DNA of 64,000 nucleotides from Prescottella soli (lineage in GTDB: Bacteria > Actinomycetota > Actinomycetes > Mycobacteriales > Mycobacteriaceae). The stretch spans positions 4,464,001-4,528,000 of the forward strand of contig NZ_CP157276.1 of NCBI RefSeq assembly GCF_040024445.1, given 5' to 3'. Below are positions 19,072 through 28,091 of the stretch, piece after piece. The notes beneath the pieces are model-generated. The model was not told where the DNA came from, ran no database searches, and was given only the letters and a program-made list of their open reading frames with translations. Made by a program: the position numbers and the translations under genes. Numbering within the stretch: position 1 is the first letter of the stretch; the number at the start of each line of letters is the position of its first letter.

Positions 19072-20727
19072 GTGAAGGTTGTCATCGTCGGAGGTGTCGC
19101 CGGCGGGATGTCCGCCGCCACCCGCATGCGTCGTCTGGACGAGTCGGCGGAGATCGTCGTGTTCGAGCGCGGCGCGCACGTGTCGTTCGCGAACTGCGGT
19201 CTGCCGTACTACGCCGGCGGCGTCATCGAGGACCGCGACGAGCTGCTCCTGCAGACCCCGGAGAGCCTCGGCGCCCGCTTCCGGCTCGACGTCCGCGTCC
19301 GCAGCGAGGTCGCCGCGATCGACCCCGACGCCCGCACCGTCACCGTCCACGACCTCGCGTCGGGCGACGCCTACGTCGAGAGCTACGACGAGCTGGTGCT
19401 GAGCACCGGCGCGAGCCCCATCGTGCCGCCGCTGCCCGGCGTCGAGCGCGCCCTGATCCTGCGCGATGTCGAGGACGTCGACCGGCTGGTCGGGCAGATC
19501 GAGTCGGCGCAGATGTCCTCGACTGCCGGCGCCGTCATTGTCGGCGCCGGCTTCATCGGCGTCGAGTTGGCCGAGAACCTGCGCCACCGGGGCCTCGACG
19601 TCACCGTCGTCGAGCTCGCCGACCAGTTGCTCGCCCCGCTCGACCCCGAGATGGCGGCCCCCGTCGCCGACCGGATGCGCGAGAACGGCGTGCGCCTCGA
19701 ACTCGGCACCCAGCTGACCTCCATCGGTGCGGACACCGCCGAACTCGCCGACGGGCGCACCGTCCCGGCCGACGTCGTCGTCATGGCGATCGGCGTCCGG
19801 CCCGAGACTGCGCTCGCGAAGATGGTCGGTGCCGACCTGGGCGAGCGGGGCGGCGTCGTGGTCGACGACCAGATGCGCACCTCCGTTCCGCACATCTTCG
19901 CGGTCGGCGACGCCGTCGAGAAGCGTGACGCCGTCGGCGGTGGCGTCGCGATGATCCCGCTCGCCAACCCGGCGAACCGGCAGGGCCGCCTGGTGGCCGA
20001 CGTCATCGCGGGCCGTCCGGTGCGGGCGAAGGCGTCGTCGGGCACAGCGGTGGTCGGGGTCTTCGGTCTGATCGTCACCGCCACCGGCTGGAACGAGAAG
20101 CGACTGCGCGCCACGGGCCGTCGGTACCAGGCCATTCACACGCATCCGCAGTCGCACGCCGGGTACTACCCGGGTGCGCAGCAGATGGCGATCAAGCTGC
20201 TCGTCGACCCCGAGACCGACGCGATCCTGGGCGCCCAGGCCGTGGGCGGCGAGGGCGTGGACAAGCGCATCGACATCATCGCGACCGCGATGGCCGGGGG
20301 GCTGACCGCGTCGGACCTGGCGGATCTCGAGCTGGCGTACGCGCCGCAGTTCGGCTCGGCCAAGGATCCGGTGAACATGCTCGGCTACATCGCCGACAAC
20401 CTGCGCACCGGCGCCACCCGCACCGTCCAGTGGCACGAACTCGATACCCTGATCGCGGGCGGCGCGTCCCTCGTCGACGTCCGCACCGCCGACGAGTTCG
20501 CGGCCGGCGCCATCCCCGGCGCCGTCAACGTCCCGCTCGACGAGCTCAGGGACCGGGTCGGCGAACTGCCGGCCGGGGACCTGATCGTGCACTGCCAGGT
20601 GGGTCAGCGCGGCCACACCGCGGTGCGCCTGCTCGCGCAGCTGGGTCGGCCCGCGGTCAACCTCGACGGCGGATACAAGACGTGGGACGCGGGGCGGCAC
20701 GCGAACGTGCCGGCCGGCGTGGCATGA
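19072..20727 (+). CDS. CoA-disulfide reductase with C-terminal rhodanese domain
   Basis: The 551-residue fusion enzyme has an N-terminal FAD site VIVGGVAGGMSAATR, the single redox Cys42 in SFANCGLPYY (the CoADR signature, not a CxxxxC disulfide), an NAD(P)H fold around VIVGAGFIGVELAENL, and the second FAD motif IFAVGDAV. The C-terminal rhodanese domain (about 455-545) begins at SLVDVRTADEFAAGAIPG and has active Cys508 in HCQVGQRG. Such fusions reduce CoA-persulfide or CoA disulfide and handle sulfane sulfur. The GTG is preceded by GAGGAGG. It is first in an operon with a second rhodanese and under a CstR-type operator. Confidence 0.9.
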   Translation: MKVVIVGGVAGGMSAATRMRRLDESAEIVVFERGAHVSFANCGLPYYAGGVIEDRDELLLQTPESLGARFRLDVRVRSEVAAIDPDARTVTVHDLASGDAYVESYDELVLSTGASPIVPPLPGVERALILRDVEDVDRLVGQIESAQMSSTAGAVIVGAGFIGVELAENLRHRGLDVTVVELADQLLAPLDPEMAAPVADRMRENGVRLELGTQLTSIGADTAELADGRTVPADVVVMAIGVRPETALAKMVGADLGERGGVVVDDQMRTSVPHIFAVGDAVEKRDAVGGGVAMIPLANPANRQGRLVADVIAGRPVRAKASSGTAVVGVFGLIVTATGWNEKRLRATGRRYQAIHTHPQSHAGYYPGAQQMAIKLLVDPETDAILGAQAVGGEGVDKRIDIIATAMAGGLTASDLADLELAYAPQFGSAKDPVNMLGYIADNLRTGATRTVQWHELDTLIAGGASLVDVRTADEFAAGAIPGAVNVPLDELRDRVGELPAGDLIVHCQVGQRGHTAVRLLAQLGRPAVNLDGGYKTWDAGRHANVPAGVA

Positions 20728-20768
20728 CACAGTCGCCTGAATCATCGAACACATCCGGAAGGAACCCC

Positions 20769-21077
20769 ATGCGCGAAATTGACGTGACCGAACTCGAATC
20801 GGTGTTGGCGACCGGCGCCCCCCTCATCGACGTCCGGGAGCCGGAAGAGTTCGCCGAGGCGCGGGTCCCCGGTGCCGTCTCGATTCCGCTCAGCGAGTTC
20901 GTCGCGCGCGTCGACGAGGTTCCCACCGATGTCACGGTCTACATGATCTGCGCGGTCGGCGGACGCAGCGGCCAGGCCGCCGAGTACCTCGCGGCCCGCG
21001 GCGTCGATGCCGTGAACGTCGCCGGCGGCACCATGGGCTGGATGCAGTCCGGCCGCGCCGTCGAGTCCGGCAACTAA
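20769..21077 (+). CDS. single-domain rhodanese-like sulfurtransferase
   Basis: The 102-residue rhodanese domain has LIDVREPEEFAEARVPGAVS (residues 19-38) and the active loop CAVGGRS with nucleophile Cys61. It transfers sulfane sulfur between thiols. GGAAGGA 6 bp upstream supports the ATG at 20769; an in-frame ATG at 20724 overlaps the stop of the preceding gene (ATGA) and would give a 15-residue extension and direct coupling. It is co-transcribed with the CoADR-rhodanese gene and followed by a strong terminator. It may pass persulfide to or from the fused rhodanese. Confidence 0.9.
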   Translation: MREIDVTELESVLATGAPLIDVREPEEFAEARVPGAVSIPLSEFVARVDEVPTDVTVYMICAVGGRSGQAAEYLAARGVDAVNVAGGTMGWMQSGRAVESGN

Positions 21078-21086
21078 TCTCACCCG

Positions 21087-21125
21087 AACCCGGTCGAGGT
21101 CTCGTGTACTCGACCGGGTTTCTTC
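21087..21125 (+). terminator. Rho-independent-type terminator after the rhodanese gene
   Basis: A perfect 12-bp stem AACCCGGTCGAG / CTCGACCGGGTT with a 10-nt loop is followed by TTCTT. It begins 9 bp after the stop codon, so the MMPL gene downstream must have its own promoter, which agrees with the separate operator at 21137. Confidence 0.88.
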
Positions 21126-21136
21126 GGGCCACTCAT

Positions 21137-21152
21137 ATACCCCCACCCGTAT
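21137..21152 (+). promoter_or_regulatory. CsoR/CstR-type operator 2 (degenerate)
   Basis: ATACCCC-ca-CCCGTAT sits 25 bp before the MMPL start. The left half equals operator 1; the right half keeps GTAT but has CCC in place of GGG. Position and left half suggest regulation by the same repressor, perhaps with lower affinity. Confidence 0.55.
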
Positions 21153-21177
21153 TTTGACCACACCGAAAGGCATCCCC

Positions 21178-23343
21178 ATGACCACCACCGGACAGCGGCG
21201 GGACATCCCGCCGCCATCCACCGAATCCGTCGGCGGACCGCTCGCCCGGCTCGGTGCCGCGATGGCCGACAACTTCACATGGGTGATCACCGCGTGGCTC
21301 GTGCTGGTCGTCGCCCTCGGTGCCGCGGCGCCGTCGGTGTTCAGCTCGCTGGCCGGCGCCGGCTGGCAGGCCAACGGCTCCGAGTCGGTGCAGGTGCGCG
21401 AGCTCGCGCAGGAGCACTTCGGCGGCAACGCGTCGTCGGCGATCCAGGTCGTCGTCCACTCCGACGACAAGCCGCTCGACGACCCGGCCGTCCAGCAGGT
21501 GCTCGGCGAGGCGGCGTCGGTGCTGAAGGCCGACGCCCGCATCGGCGAGGTGATCCCGCCCCAGCCAGGCATGACCATCAGCCCGGACGGACACACCGGC
21601 ATCCTGGTTGCCGGCGCGAACGCGAACACCGATGACATGGTGCGCGCGGTCGACGACCTCGGTGGTGACCTGAAGGCGCTCTCCGGCGACGGCATCGACG
21701 TCTACCCGACCGGTGCGTCGGCGCTGTGGAGCGACTTCAACAAGGCCAACCACGACGCCATGATCAAGGCCGAGATGTTCTCGTGGCCGGTCACCCTCGC
21801 GATCATGGTGCTCGCGTTCGGCTCGCTCGTTGCCGCCGGCCTGCCGCTGCTGCTGACGATGGCCGGTCTGGTCGCGTCCGCGGGTGCGCTGGTGCTGCTC
21901 AACGAGATCACCCCGATCTCGGTGTGGGCGATGAACTTCGCGATGATGTTCGCCCTGGCTCTGGGCATCGACTACGCGCTGTTCCTCGTGGTGCGCTTCC
22001 GTGACGCGCTGCGCAAGAACGCCAACTCGCGGCTGGCGGTCGCCGAGACGATGGACACCGCCGGCAAGGCCGTGCTGCTGTCCGGCCTGACGGTGCTCGT
22101 GAGCCTGTCGGCGGTGCTGCTGGTGCCCGCCCCCGCCGTGCGCACCATGGCCGTCGGCATCATGCTCGCGGTCGTGTTCGTGCTGGCCGCGACCCTGACG
22201 CTGCTGCCCGCGGTCCTGGGCAAGCTCGGCCGCAAGGTCAACGCCGGTTCGCTGCCCTACGCCAAGAAGCAGCAGAACGAGACCGACGGCTCGCCGCTGT
22301 TCCGCAAGTGGGGTCAGCTGCTCGACCAGCACCCGTGGCCGTTCGCGGTCGCGGCGGTCGCCATCCTGATCGGTATCGCCATCCCGATTGGCGGCCTCAA
22401 GGTTGCGATGCCGTCGATCCAGGTCGTCCCCGAGGACGCGGCCGTGCGTCAGGGCTACGAACTGGTCCAGGAGCAGATGGGTGTCGGCGCGCCGGGTGCG
22501 CTGCAGATCGTGGTGCCCGCGTCCGATGCGCAGGCCGCCGCCGAGACCGCGTCGTCCGTCGACGGCGTGGCCGCGGTGACGCCCGCGATGCCGGCGATGG
22601 ACGGCTCGGACCTGGTGATGATGCAGGCCCTGCCGACCGTCGATCCGTCGGACCCGGCGCTCGGCGGCACGCTCGACACGCTGCGCGCGGAGTTGCCCGA
22701 CAGTGCCCTCGTCGGCGGTGCGCCGGCGGAGAACCTGGACCTGCAGCAGGCGCTGAACGACTACCTGCCGATCGTGATCGGCGTGATCCTGGTGCTGGGC
22801 TTCCTGCTGCTGCTCGTGGCGCTGCAGGCCCCGCTGGTCTCGCTGATCGGCACCGTGGTGAGCCTGCTCTCGACCGGTGCGGCGTTCGGTGCGTCGAAGC
22901 TGATCTTCCAGGACGGGCACCTGTCCGACCTGCTCGGCTTCACCCCGCAGGGCTTCCTCGACGGCTGGGGTCCGGTGTTCTTCTTCGCGATGATCTTCGC
23001 GATCGCGATGGACTACACGGTGTTCCTGCTGTCGACCGTCAAGGAGCAGTACGAGACGACCGGCGACGCGCGCGGTGCCCAGATCTCCGGCATGGCGCAC
23101 TCGGGACGGGTCATCTTCGCGGCCGCGGCCGTCATGGTGGGCGTGTTCTTCAGCTTCGCGCTGGCCGAACCGCTGCCGCCGAAGGAGATGGGCATCCTGC
23201 TCGGCATCGCGGTCCTGCTCGACGCCGTCCTGATCCGCCTGGTGCTGCTGCCGGTGCTGCTGCGGCTGACCGGTAACGCGGCCTGGTGGTCGCCGAACTG
23301 GCTGCGCAAGGCCTTGCCGAACATCAAGTTCTCGCACAGCTGA
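21178..23343 (+). CDS. MMPL/RND-family membrane transporter
   Basis: The 721-residue integral membrane protein of the MmpL subfamily has a first membrane helix (about 30-50), a large extracytoplasmic loop, a bundle of helices with the RND motif LGIDYALFLVVRFRD, a second extracytoplasmic loop, and a second bundle with AIAMDYTVFLLSTVKEQY. The two Asp-Tyr motifs mark proton coupling. The ATG at 21178 follows GAAAGG; a TTG at 21154 would add 8 residues across the operator. It lies between sulfur-handling genes and their repressor, with a CstR-type operator. Export of a sulfur compound or a modified lipid is possible but not shown. Confidence 0.85.
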   Translation: MTTTGQRRDIPPPSTESVGGPLARLGAAMADNFTWVITAWLVLVVALGAAAPSVFSSLAGAGWQANGSESVQVRELAQEHFGGNASSAIQVVVHSDDKPLDDPAVQQVLGEAASVLKADARIGEVIPPQPGMTISPDGHTGILVAGANANTDDMVRAVDDLGGDLKALSGDGIDVYPTGASALWSDFNKANHDAMIKAEMFSWPVTLAIMVLAFGSLVAAGLPLLLTMAGLVASAGALVLLNEITPISVWAMNFAMMFALALGIDYALFLVVRFRDALRKNANSRLAVAETMDTAGKAVLLSGLTVLVSLSAVLLVPAPAVRTMAVGIMLAVVFVLAATLTLLPAVLGKLGRKVNAGSLPYAKKQQNETDGSPLFRKWGQLLDQHPWPFAVAAVAILIGIAIPIGGLKVAMPSIQVVPEDAAVRQGYELVQEQMGVGAPGALQIVVPASDAQAAAETASSVDGVAAVTPAMPAMDGSDLVMMQALPTVDPSDPALGGTLDTLRAELPDSALVGGAPAENLDLQQALNDYLPIVIGVILVLGFLLLLVALQAPLVSLIGTVVSLLSTGAAFGASKLIFQDGHLSDLLGFTPQGFLDGWGPVFFFAMIFAIAMDYTVFLLSTVKEQYETTGDARGAQISGMAHSGRVIFAAAAVMVGVFFSFALAEPLPPKEMGILLGIAVLLDAVLIRLVLLPVLLRLTGNAAWWSPNWLRKALPNIKFSHS

Positions 23344-23350
23344 CCTCGAG

Positions 23351-23702
<352 letters not shown>

Positions 23703-23753
23703 TCCCGGCCCGACCACCGGGGAACCGAAACCGACAACCGTGAGGAGTCAGTG

Positions 23754-24140
23754 ATGGATCTGGGAATCTCGACCCGCTTGAACACCGAGTTCGACGACGC
23801 GATCGCCAAGACGCGGGCGGCGTTGCAGGAACAGGGTTTCGGTGTCCTCACCGAGATCGACATGCAGGCGACGCTGAAGGCGAAGATCGGCGTCGAGATG
23901 GAGCGCTACGTCATTCTCGGCGCCTGCAACCCGCAGCTCGCGCACCGCGCGGTCGGCGTCGACCGTCAGATCGGCTTGCTGCTGCCGTGCAACGTCGTCG
24001 TCCGCGCCGACGGTGAGGACGTGATCGTCGAGGCCATGAACCCGGCGCTCATGGTCGAGGTGACCGGGGAGCCCGAGCTCGAATCCGTGGCCGCCGAGGC
24101 GACGACCCGGCTGCAGGCCGCGATCGACGCCCTGGTCTGA
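23754..24140 (+). CDS. DUF302 protein
   Basis: The 128-residue DUF302-type protein starts LGISTRLNTEFDDAIAKTRAALQEQGF and has the conserved middle YVILGACNPQLAHRAV and LLLPCNVVVR. It carries two Cys residues in these conserved blocks. No signal peptide is present. The family is small and functionally unassigned, but in many bacteria it accompanies rhodanese or thiol-stress genes. It is 51 bp downstream of the repressor and probably co-transcribed with it. A GTG at 23751 is an equally possible start; GAGGAG serves both. Confidence 0.85.
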   Translation: MDLGISTRLNTEFDDAIAKTRAALQEQGFGVLTEIDMQATLKAKIGVEMERYVILGACNPQLAHRAVGVDRQIGLLLPCNVVVRADGEDVIVEAMNPALMVEVTGEPELESVAAEATTRLQAAIDALV

Positions 24141-24156
24141 CCCCTGGCGGTCCGGC

Positions 24157-25221
24157 TCAGGCCGGCGCCGGCAGCGCCCTGGTCCGAACCCGGTGTGCGG
24201 TGTGCACTGCCACCACACACCAGGCGACGACCAGGGCGCCCAGCAGCACCACCGACAGCAGTCGCGGAATGTCGAAGTCGCCCGCGACACCGAACGCCCC
24301 CATTCCGACGGCGCACGCGCCGACTGGGAAGATGAAGCTCCACCAGCTCATGGTGAACGTTAGGCCCTGGCGGAAGGCGCGCACCGTCACGACGCCGACC
24401 GCGGCGATGGCGACGATCATGACCGTCCCCATGAACAGCCCGTAGCCCAGCCCGAACAGGTGCAGTGCGTTCGCGGCGTCGGGACCCACGGCGTGCTCGG
24501 CCGCGGTGCCCAGATTGTTGGCGGCCGCGATCGACTGTCCGACGATGCCGAGCGGAATCCACATGGTCGGCAGCGCCTGCAGCGGCGGCAGCCCACCCTC
24601 GCGGAGCTCGCGCCCGATCATCGTGACGATGAACAGGGCGAAGATCAGGGCCAGCGTGAACAGCGCGTAGCAGCCCACCAACATCGCGCCCCGGGGCCGG
24701 CCCTCGGGCAGGTGATTCACCAGCGCCGCACCCGTCGCCGCAGACACCATCGGCGGGACCACGGGCATCAGCCAGGCCGGGACCGGGGTGCCGCGATCGG
24801 CGACCGCCCGCAGCCGCATCGCCATCACCGCGCTCGTCGCGAGTCCGCCGATCGTGCCGATCGCCCACAACGTGCCCGCGATGGCGAACGCGAGACCGGC
24901 CGGGAGCACCGTCGATCCGACCGCCGCGGTGCCGGCGCCGACGGTGAGCACGGCCATCGGTAGGGCGCCGTAGAACGGGAACATCGTGGCGCTGCGGGCG
25001 TAACCGCGGGCGTGCTCGGTGTGCCGGACCCAGTGGAGGACGAACGCTGTCACCAGCACCGCCAGCAGGACCGTCGCCAGCAGCCAGAACGTGAGCGCGA
25101 TGCCGCGTCGTCCGGGGAGGTTCACCGGAAGGGACGACGTGGCGACGGCGATGATTCCCGTGCCCATCACCATGGCGAACCAATTGGGGGTCAGGTGTGC
25201 CAGACGCGGAGCAGTAAGCAT
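24157..25221 (-). CDS. TDT-family transporter (TehA/SLAC1/Ssu1-like)
   Basis: The 354-residue membrane protein has about ten helices and the family start LAHLTPNWFAMVMGTGIIAVA. Internal features include GLGYGLFMGTVMIV and SWWSFIFPVGACAVGMGAFG, typical of the TDT group that includes C4-dicarboxylate, tellurite-resistance and sulfite (Ssu1) exporters. It is convergent with the DUF302 gene and divergent from a LysR regulator. Next to a persulfide regulon, sulfite or a related anion is a reasonable substrate, but this is inference. The ATG at 25221 is chosen because homology starts there. Confidence 0.85.
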   Translation of the reverse strand: MLTAPRLAHLTPNWFAMVMGTGIIAVATSSLPVNLPGRRGIALTFWLLATVLLAVLVTAFVLHWVRHTEHARGYARSATMFPFYGALPMAVLTVGAGTAAVGSTVLPAGLAFAIAGTLWAIGTIGGLATSAVMAMRLRAVADRGTPVPAWLMPVVPPMVSAATGAALVNHLPEGRPRGAMLVGCYALFTLALIFALFIVTMIGRELREGGLPPLQALPTMWIPLGIVGQSIAAANNLGTAAEHAVGPDAANALHLFGLGYGLFMGTVMIVAIAAVGVVTVRAFRQGLTFTMSWWSFIFPVGACAVGMGAFGVAGDFDIPRLLSVVLLGALVVAWCVVAVHTAHRVRTRALPAPA

Positions 25222-25279
25222 GAAACCAACTGTGGCGTTTCGGTGTTGTTCCCGGTAGAAGCCTCGGGGTGGACGGGGT

Positions 25280-25294
25280 ACAAACCTCGTTTGT
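25280..25294. promoter_or_regulatory. inverted repeat in the TDT-LysR divergent promoter
   Basis: ACAAAC-ctc-GTTTGT is a perfect 6-bp repeat in the 91-bp divergent gap, 18 bp before the LysR start and 59 bp before the TDT start. It is a plausible LysR binding site. Confidence 0.5.
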
Positions 25295-25312
25295 GGGTCT
25301 AGCCTTGGAGGT

Positions 25313-26206
25313 ATGCCGCTTTCGAACCGTGTTCCCGAACTCGCCGCACTGGACGTGCTGGTCGCAGTGGGTCGGCTCGGGAGCATGGGCGCTGCCGGAC
25401 GCGAGCACGGCCTCAGCCAGCAGGCCGTGAGCGCGCGCGTGCGCTCGGCGGAGCGTCAGCTGGGGCTGCGGGTGTTCGATCGCGGAGCGGGCGGCGTCCA
25501 GCCCACCGCCGAGGGTGCGCTCGTCCTCGAATGGGCGTCCGCGATCCTCGACTCCGCCGAGGAACTGGCGTCCGGCGTCGCGGCCCTGCGCGGCGTGCGG
25601 GACGCCAACCTGACCGTCGCCGCGAGCATGACCATCGCCGAATACCTCGTCCCCGGATGGACCGTGGCGATGCGCCGCAAGTACCCGAACGTCGTGACGT
25701 CGGTGCGGCTGCTGAACTCCACCGAGGTCGCCGCCCAGGTGCGGGCGGGGGAGGCCGACCTCGGATTCGTCGAGGGACCCGTCGCCCCGGACGGGCTGCG
25801 CTCGGTCGAGGTCGCCCGGGACGAACTCGTCGTCATCGTCCCGCCCGGACACAAATGGATCCGGCGGGCACCGATCGCCACGAACGAGCTCGCGTCGACG
25901 CCTCTCATCCAACGCGAATCCGGGTCCGGCACCCGCACGACGCTCGAGCACGCGGTGCCCGGATGCGTCGAACCGCTCCTCGAACTGACGTCGTGCACCG
26001 CGGTGAAGGCGGCCGTCGTCGCCGGCAACGCGCCCGCGGTGGTGTCGTCGCTCGCGGTCGAGGCCGACCTGAACGACGGCCGGCTCGCGGCCGTCGAGGT
26101 CGAGGGGCTGCGTATGCCGCGCCGGCTGCTGGCGGTGTGGGACGAGACGCGCGGCCTGCGCGGCGCCGCCCGCGACTTCCTGGAAATCGCCCGCGCCGGA
26201 ACCTAG
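25313..26206 (+). CDS. LysR-family transcriptional regulator
   Basis: The 297-residue LTTR has an N-terminal winged HTH (about 8-66; LAALDVLVAVGRLGSMGAAGREHGLSQQAVSARVR) and a C-terminal periplasmic-binding-like effector domain (LTVAASMTIAEYLVPGW, LGFVEGP, and SGSGTRTTLE). It is divergent from the TDT transporter, the classic arrangement for a regulator of its neighbour. The effector is unknown. The GGAGG is only 1-2 bp from the ATG, so translation may be leaderless or weak. Confidence 0.92.
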   Translation: MPLSNRVPELAALDVLVAVGRLGSMGAAGREHGLSQQAVSARVRSAERQLGLRVFDRGAGGVQPTAEGALVLEWASAILDSAEELASGVAALRGVRDANLTVAASMTIAEYLVPGWTVAMRRKYPNVVTSVRLLNSTEVAAQVRAGEADLGFVEGPVAPDGLRSVEVARDELVVIVPPGHKWIRRAPIATNELASTPLIQRESGSGTRTTLEHAVPGCVEPLLELTSCTAVKAAVVAGNAPAVVSSLAVEADLNDGRLAAVEVEGLRMPRRLLAVWDETRGLRGAARDFLEIARAGT

Positions 26207-26225
26207 GGCCGGTGACGTGTCCCCG

Positions 26226-27386
26226 TCATGATGGCGGGTTCCAGTTCTGAATTCTCTGCAGTTGCCTCCCGAGCGCGGCGCCGGGGGTCAGGCGGACGAC
26301 AAGGTCGCGGACCGCCGTCACGCCGGGGCCGTAGCGGTGGGTCAGTGTGCCGATCGCGCGGGAGCGCTGCGCGATCTTCTGGGTGCGAGGTCGGCGAAGC
26401 CCGTCGTAGCGGGCCAGGGCCGTCTCCAGCTCGGCCGGGTCCGGGGTGGGCTGCGGCGCCAGGGTGCGGAGTAGTGCGGCCAGGGTCGCGGCATCCTCCA
26501 TCGCCTGTCCGCCGCCCTGGCCGAGGTTCGGGGTCATGGCGTGAGCGGCGTCGCCCAGCAACACGACGCGGCCCTGCCGGAAGGAGGGGAGGCGTCCGGC
26601 GAGTTCGTTGATCGGGAGCCGGTGAACCGCGTCCGGCGCTGTGGCGTCGAGCAGCTGGGGGATCGGCGCGTGCCAGTCGCCGAAAAGCTGCTCGACCCTG
26701 GCGAACTCGTCTTCGACCTGCTCGTGCTCGGGCATGGTCGCAACAGCGAACCAGTAGACCCGCCCGTCGGCCAGGGGTGCGATGCCGAACCGGAGACCCG
26801 TCCCCCAGGTCTCGCCGGCTTCTCCGCCGAGGTCGGTGGGGGTGCTGGTGATCGCCCGCCAGGCCGAGTACCTGGCGTAGCGGACCCCGGGGTCGCTGCG
26901 CCAACCGGCGCGAATCGCACTGCGCAAACCGTCGGCGGCCACGACGAGGTCGAAGTGTTCGATACGGTTTCGCCCGCCTGCCTCCCTGATATGGAGGCCT
27001 CCGTCCGGTGTCGCGGCGGTGACCTGTGCGGCGAGATGCACGGTGCCGGGTTCGAGTGCCGACGACAACAGCCGATGGAGATCGGCGCGATCGGCGACGC
27101 GCAGTTCCGTCACCGCGTCGGACGGGATCGTCGCGAGCCACGTGCCGTCGGGTCGACGTTGCCCGCCCCGCAGCTCCCGAGTCTCGGCCGACGTCATCGA
27201 CCGGAACGCGTCACCGATTCCGAGTGCGTCGAGCGCGCGCACTCCATTCGTGAACACCGACAGTCCCGATCCGCCCGGCCGCAGTTCGTCCGCCCGCTCG
27301 AACACCGTCACACTGGCGCCGGCGCGCTGGAGCCCGATTGCGGTGCACAGCCCGCCGATTCCCGCGCCGACGATTCCCACCCGCAT
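26226..27386 (-). CDS. FAD-dependent monooxygenase (salicylate hydroxylase-like)
   Basis: This is a 386-residue class A flavoprotein monooxygenase. It has the FAD dinucleotide motif GIVGAGIGGLCTAIGLQRAG, a middle DG-type motif LVVAADGLRSAIR, and the second FAD motif LLGDAAHAMTPNLGQGGGQAMEDA. It hydroxylates or epoxidises an aromatic or small hydrophobic substrate with NAD(P)H and O2, or may inactivate an antibiotic. It is divergent from a TetR gene with twin operators between them, so it is likely induced by its substrate or a toxic ligand. Confidence 0.9.
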   Translation of the reverse strand: MRVGIVGAGIGGLCTAIGLQRAGASVTVFERADELRPGGSGLSVFTNGVRALDALGIGDAFRSMTSAETRELRGGQRRPDGTWLATIPSDAVTELRVADRADLHRLLSSALEPGTVHLAAQVTAATPDGGLHIREAGGRNRIEHFDLVVAADGLRSAIRAGWRSDPGVRYARYSAWRAITSTPTDLGGEAGETWGTGLRFGIAPLADGRVYWFAVATMPEHEQVEDEFARVEQLFGDWHAPIPQLLDATAPDAVHRLPINELAGRLPSFRQGRVVLLGDAAHAMTPNLGQGGGQAMEDAATLAALLRTLAPQPTPDPAELETALARYDGLRRPRTQKIAQRSRAIGTLTHRYGPGVTAVRDLVVRLTPGAALGRQLQRIQNWNPPS

Positions 27387-27399
27387 GCTTGCCTCCCAT

Positions 27400-27445
27400 T
27401 ACACCTGTAGAGGTTTTCTCGGGTGCCAACGCTACACCTGTAGAG
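27400..27445. promoter_or_regulatory. twin operators TACACCTGTAGAG between monooxygenase and TetR
   Basis: The 13-bp word TACACCTGTAGAG occurs exactly at 27400-27412 and 27433-27445, 33 bp apart (about three helical turns). Each contains the near-palindrome TACA-cc-TGTA. Sites in the 67-bp divergent gap fit binding of the adjacent TetR protein to control both genes. Confidence 0.7.
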
Positions 27446-27453
27446 TCGGGCGA

Positions 27454-28062
27454 GTGACGGAACCCGACACCAGGCCGCCGCGGACCACGCTCATCGCGGA
27501 TGCGGCAATCACCCTCATCGCCCAGCAGGGGCTGCGGGCTCTGACGCATCGGGCGGTCGACCGCGCAGCGGGCATCCCCGAGGGTTCGACGTCGTACTAC
27601 GCCCCCACGCGGCAGGCACTGCTCGAACTCGCCGTCCGACGGCTCGCCGAACGCACCGCCTCCGACACCCGCCACGCCATCGCGCGGCTCGAAGCGATCA
27701 CACCGAGGTCCTCGTCGTCCGAGCGCGCCGAACAACTCGCCGCCGTCGTCACGGCGCTGATCGACACGCTGGCCGCGCGAGCCGACGACATGCGCGCTCG
27801 CTATGCCCTCCTGGTCGACCTGAACAGCGGGGATTCCCTCCGCGGCGCGCTCTCCACGGACTCAAGCGTGCAGTCCGAATCGCTCGACGCCACCGAACGC
27901 CTACTCGAGAAGTTCGGCATCGACCACGCGCGCACCCGCGCCCGCCAGGTCATCCAACTCGCGGACAGCCTGACCTTCGCCCGCATCGCATCCGGCGACG
28001 CGGAGACAGCGGCCGACACCAGCGAGATCATGGCCGCGTACCTGCGCGGCATCGCCAACTGA
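27454..28062 (+). CDS. TetR-family regulator
   Basis: The 202-residue repressor has an N-terminal HTH (about 12-58; LIADAAITLIAQQGLRALTHRAVDR, then EGSTSYYAPTRQALL) and a helical ligand-binding C-terminus. The S-Y-Y segment replaces the more common LYYHF. It starts with GTG at 27454, right after the second operator. It is divergent from the FAD monooxygenase and probably represses it until an inducer binds. Confidence 0.9.
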   Translation: MTEPDTRPPRTTLIADAAITLIAQQGLRALTHRAVDRAAGIPEGSTSYYAPTRQALLELAVRRLAERTASDTRHAIARLEAITPRSSSSERAEQLAAVVTALIDTLAARADDMRARYALLVDLNSGDSLRGALSTDSSVQSESLDATERLLEKFGIDHARTRARQVIQLADSLTFARIASGDAETAADTSEIMAAYLRGIAN

Positions 28063-28091
28063 CCTGCCGCCGGGACTGCATCTGGACTCGC

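Noticed and set aside
16977-19127. Long open frame antisense to dnaE2 (about 716 residues)
   Set aside because: High-GC antisense shadow of dnaE2; composition is Arg/His/Gly-rich with no domain, and the sense gene is certain.
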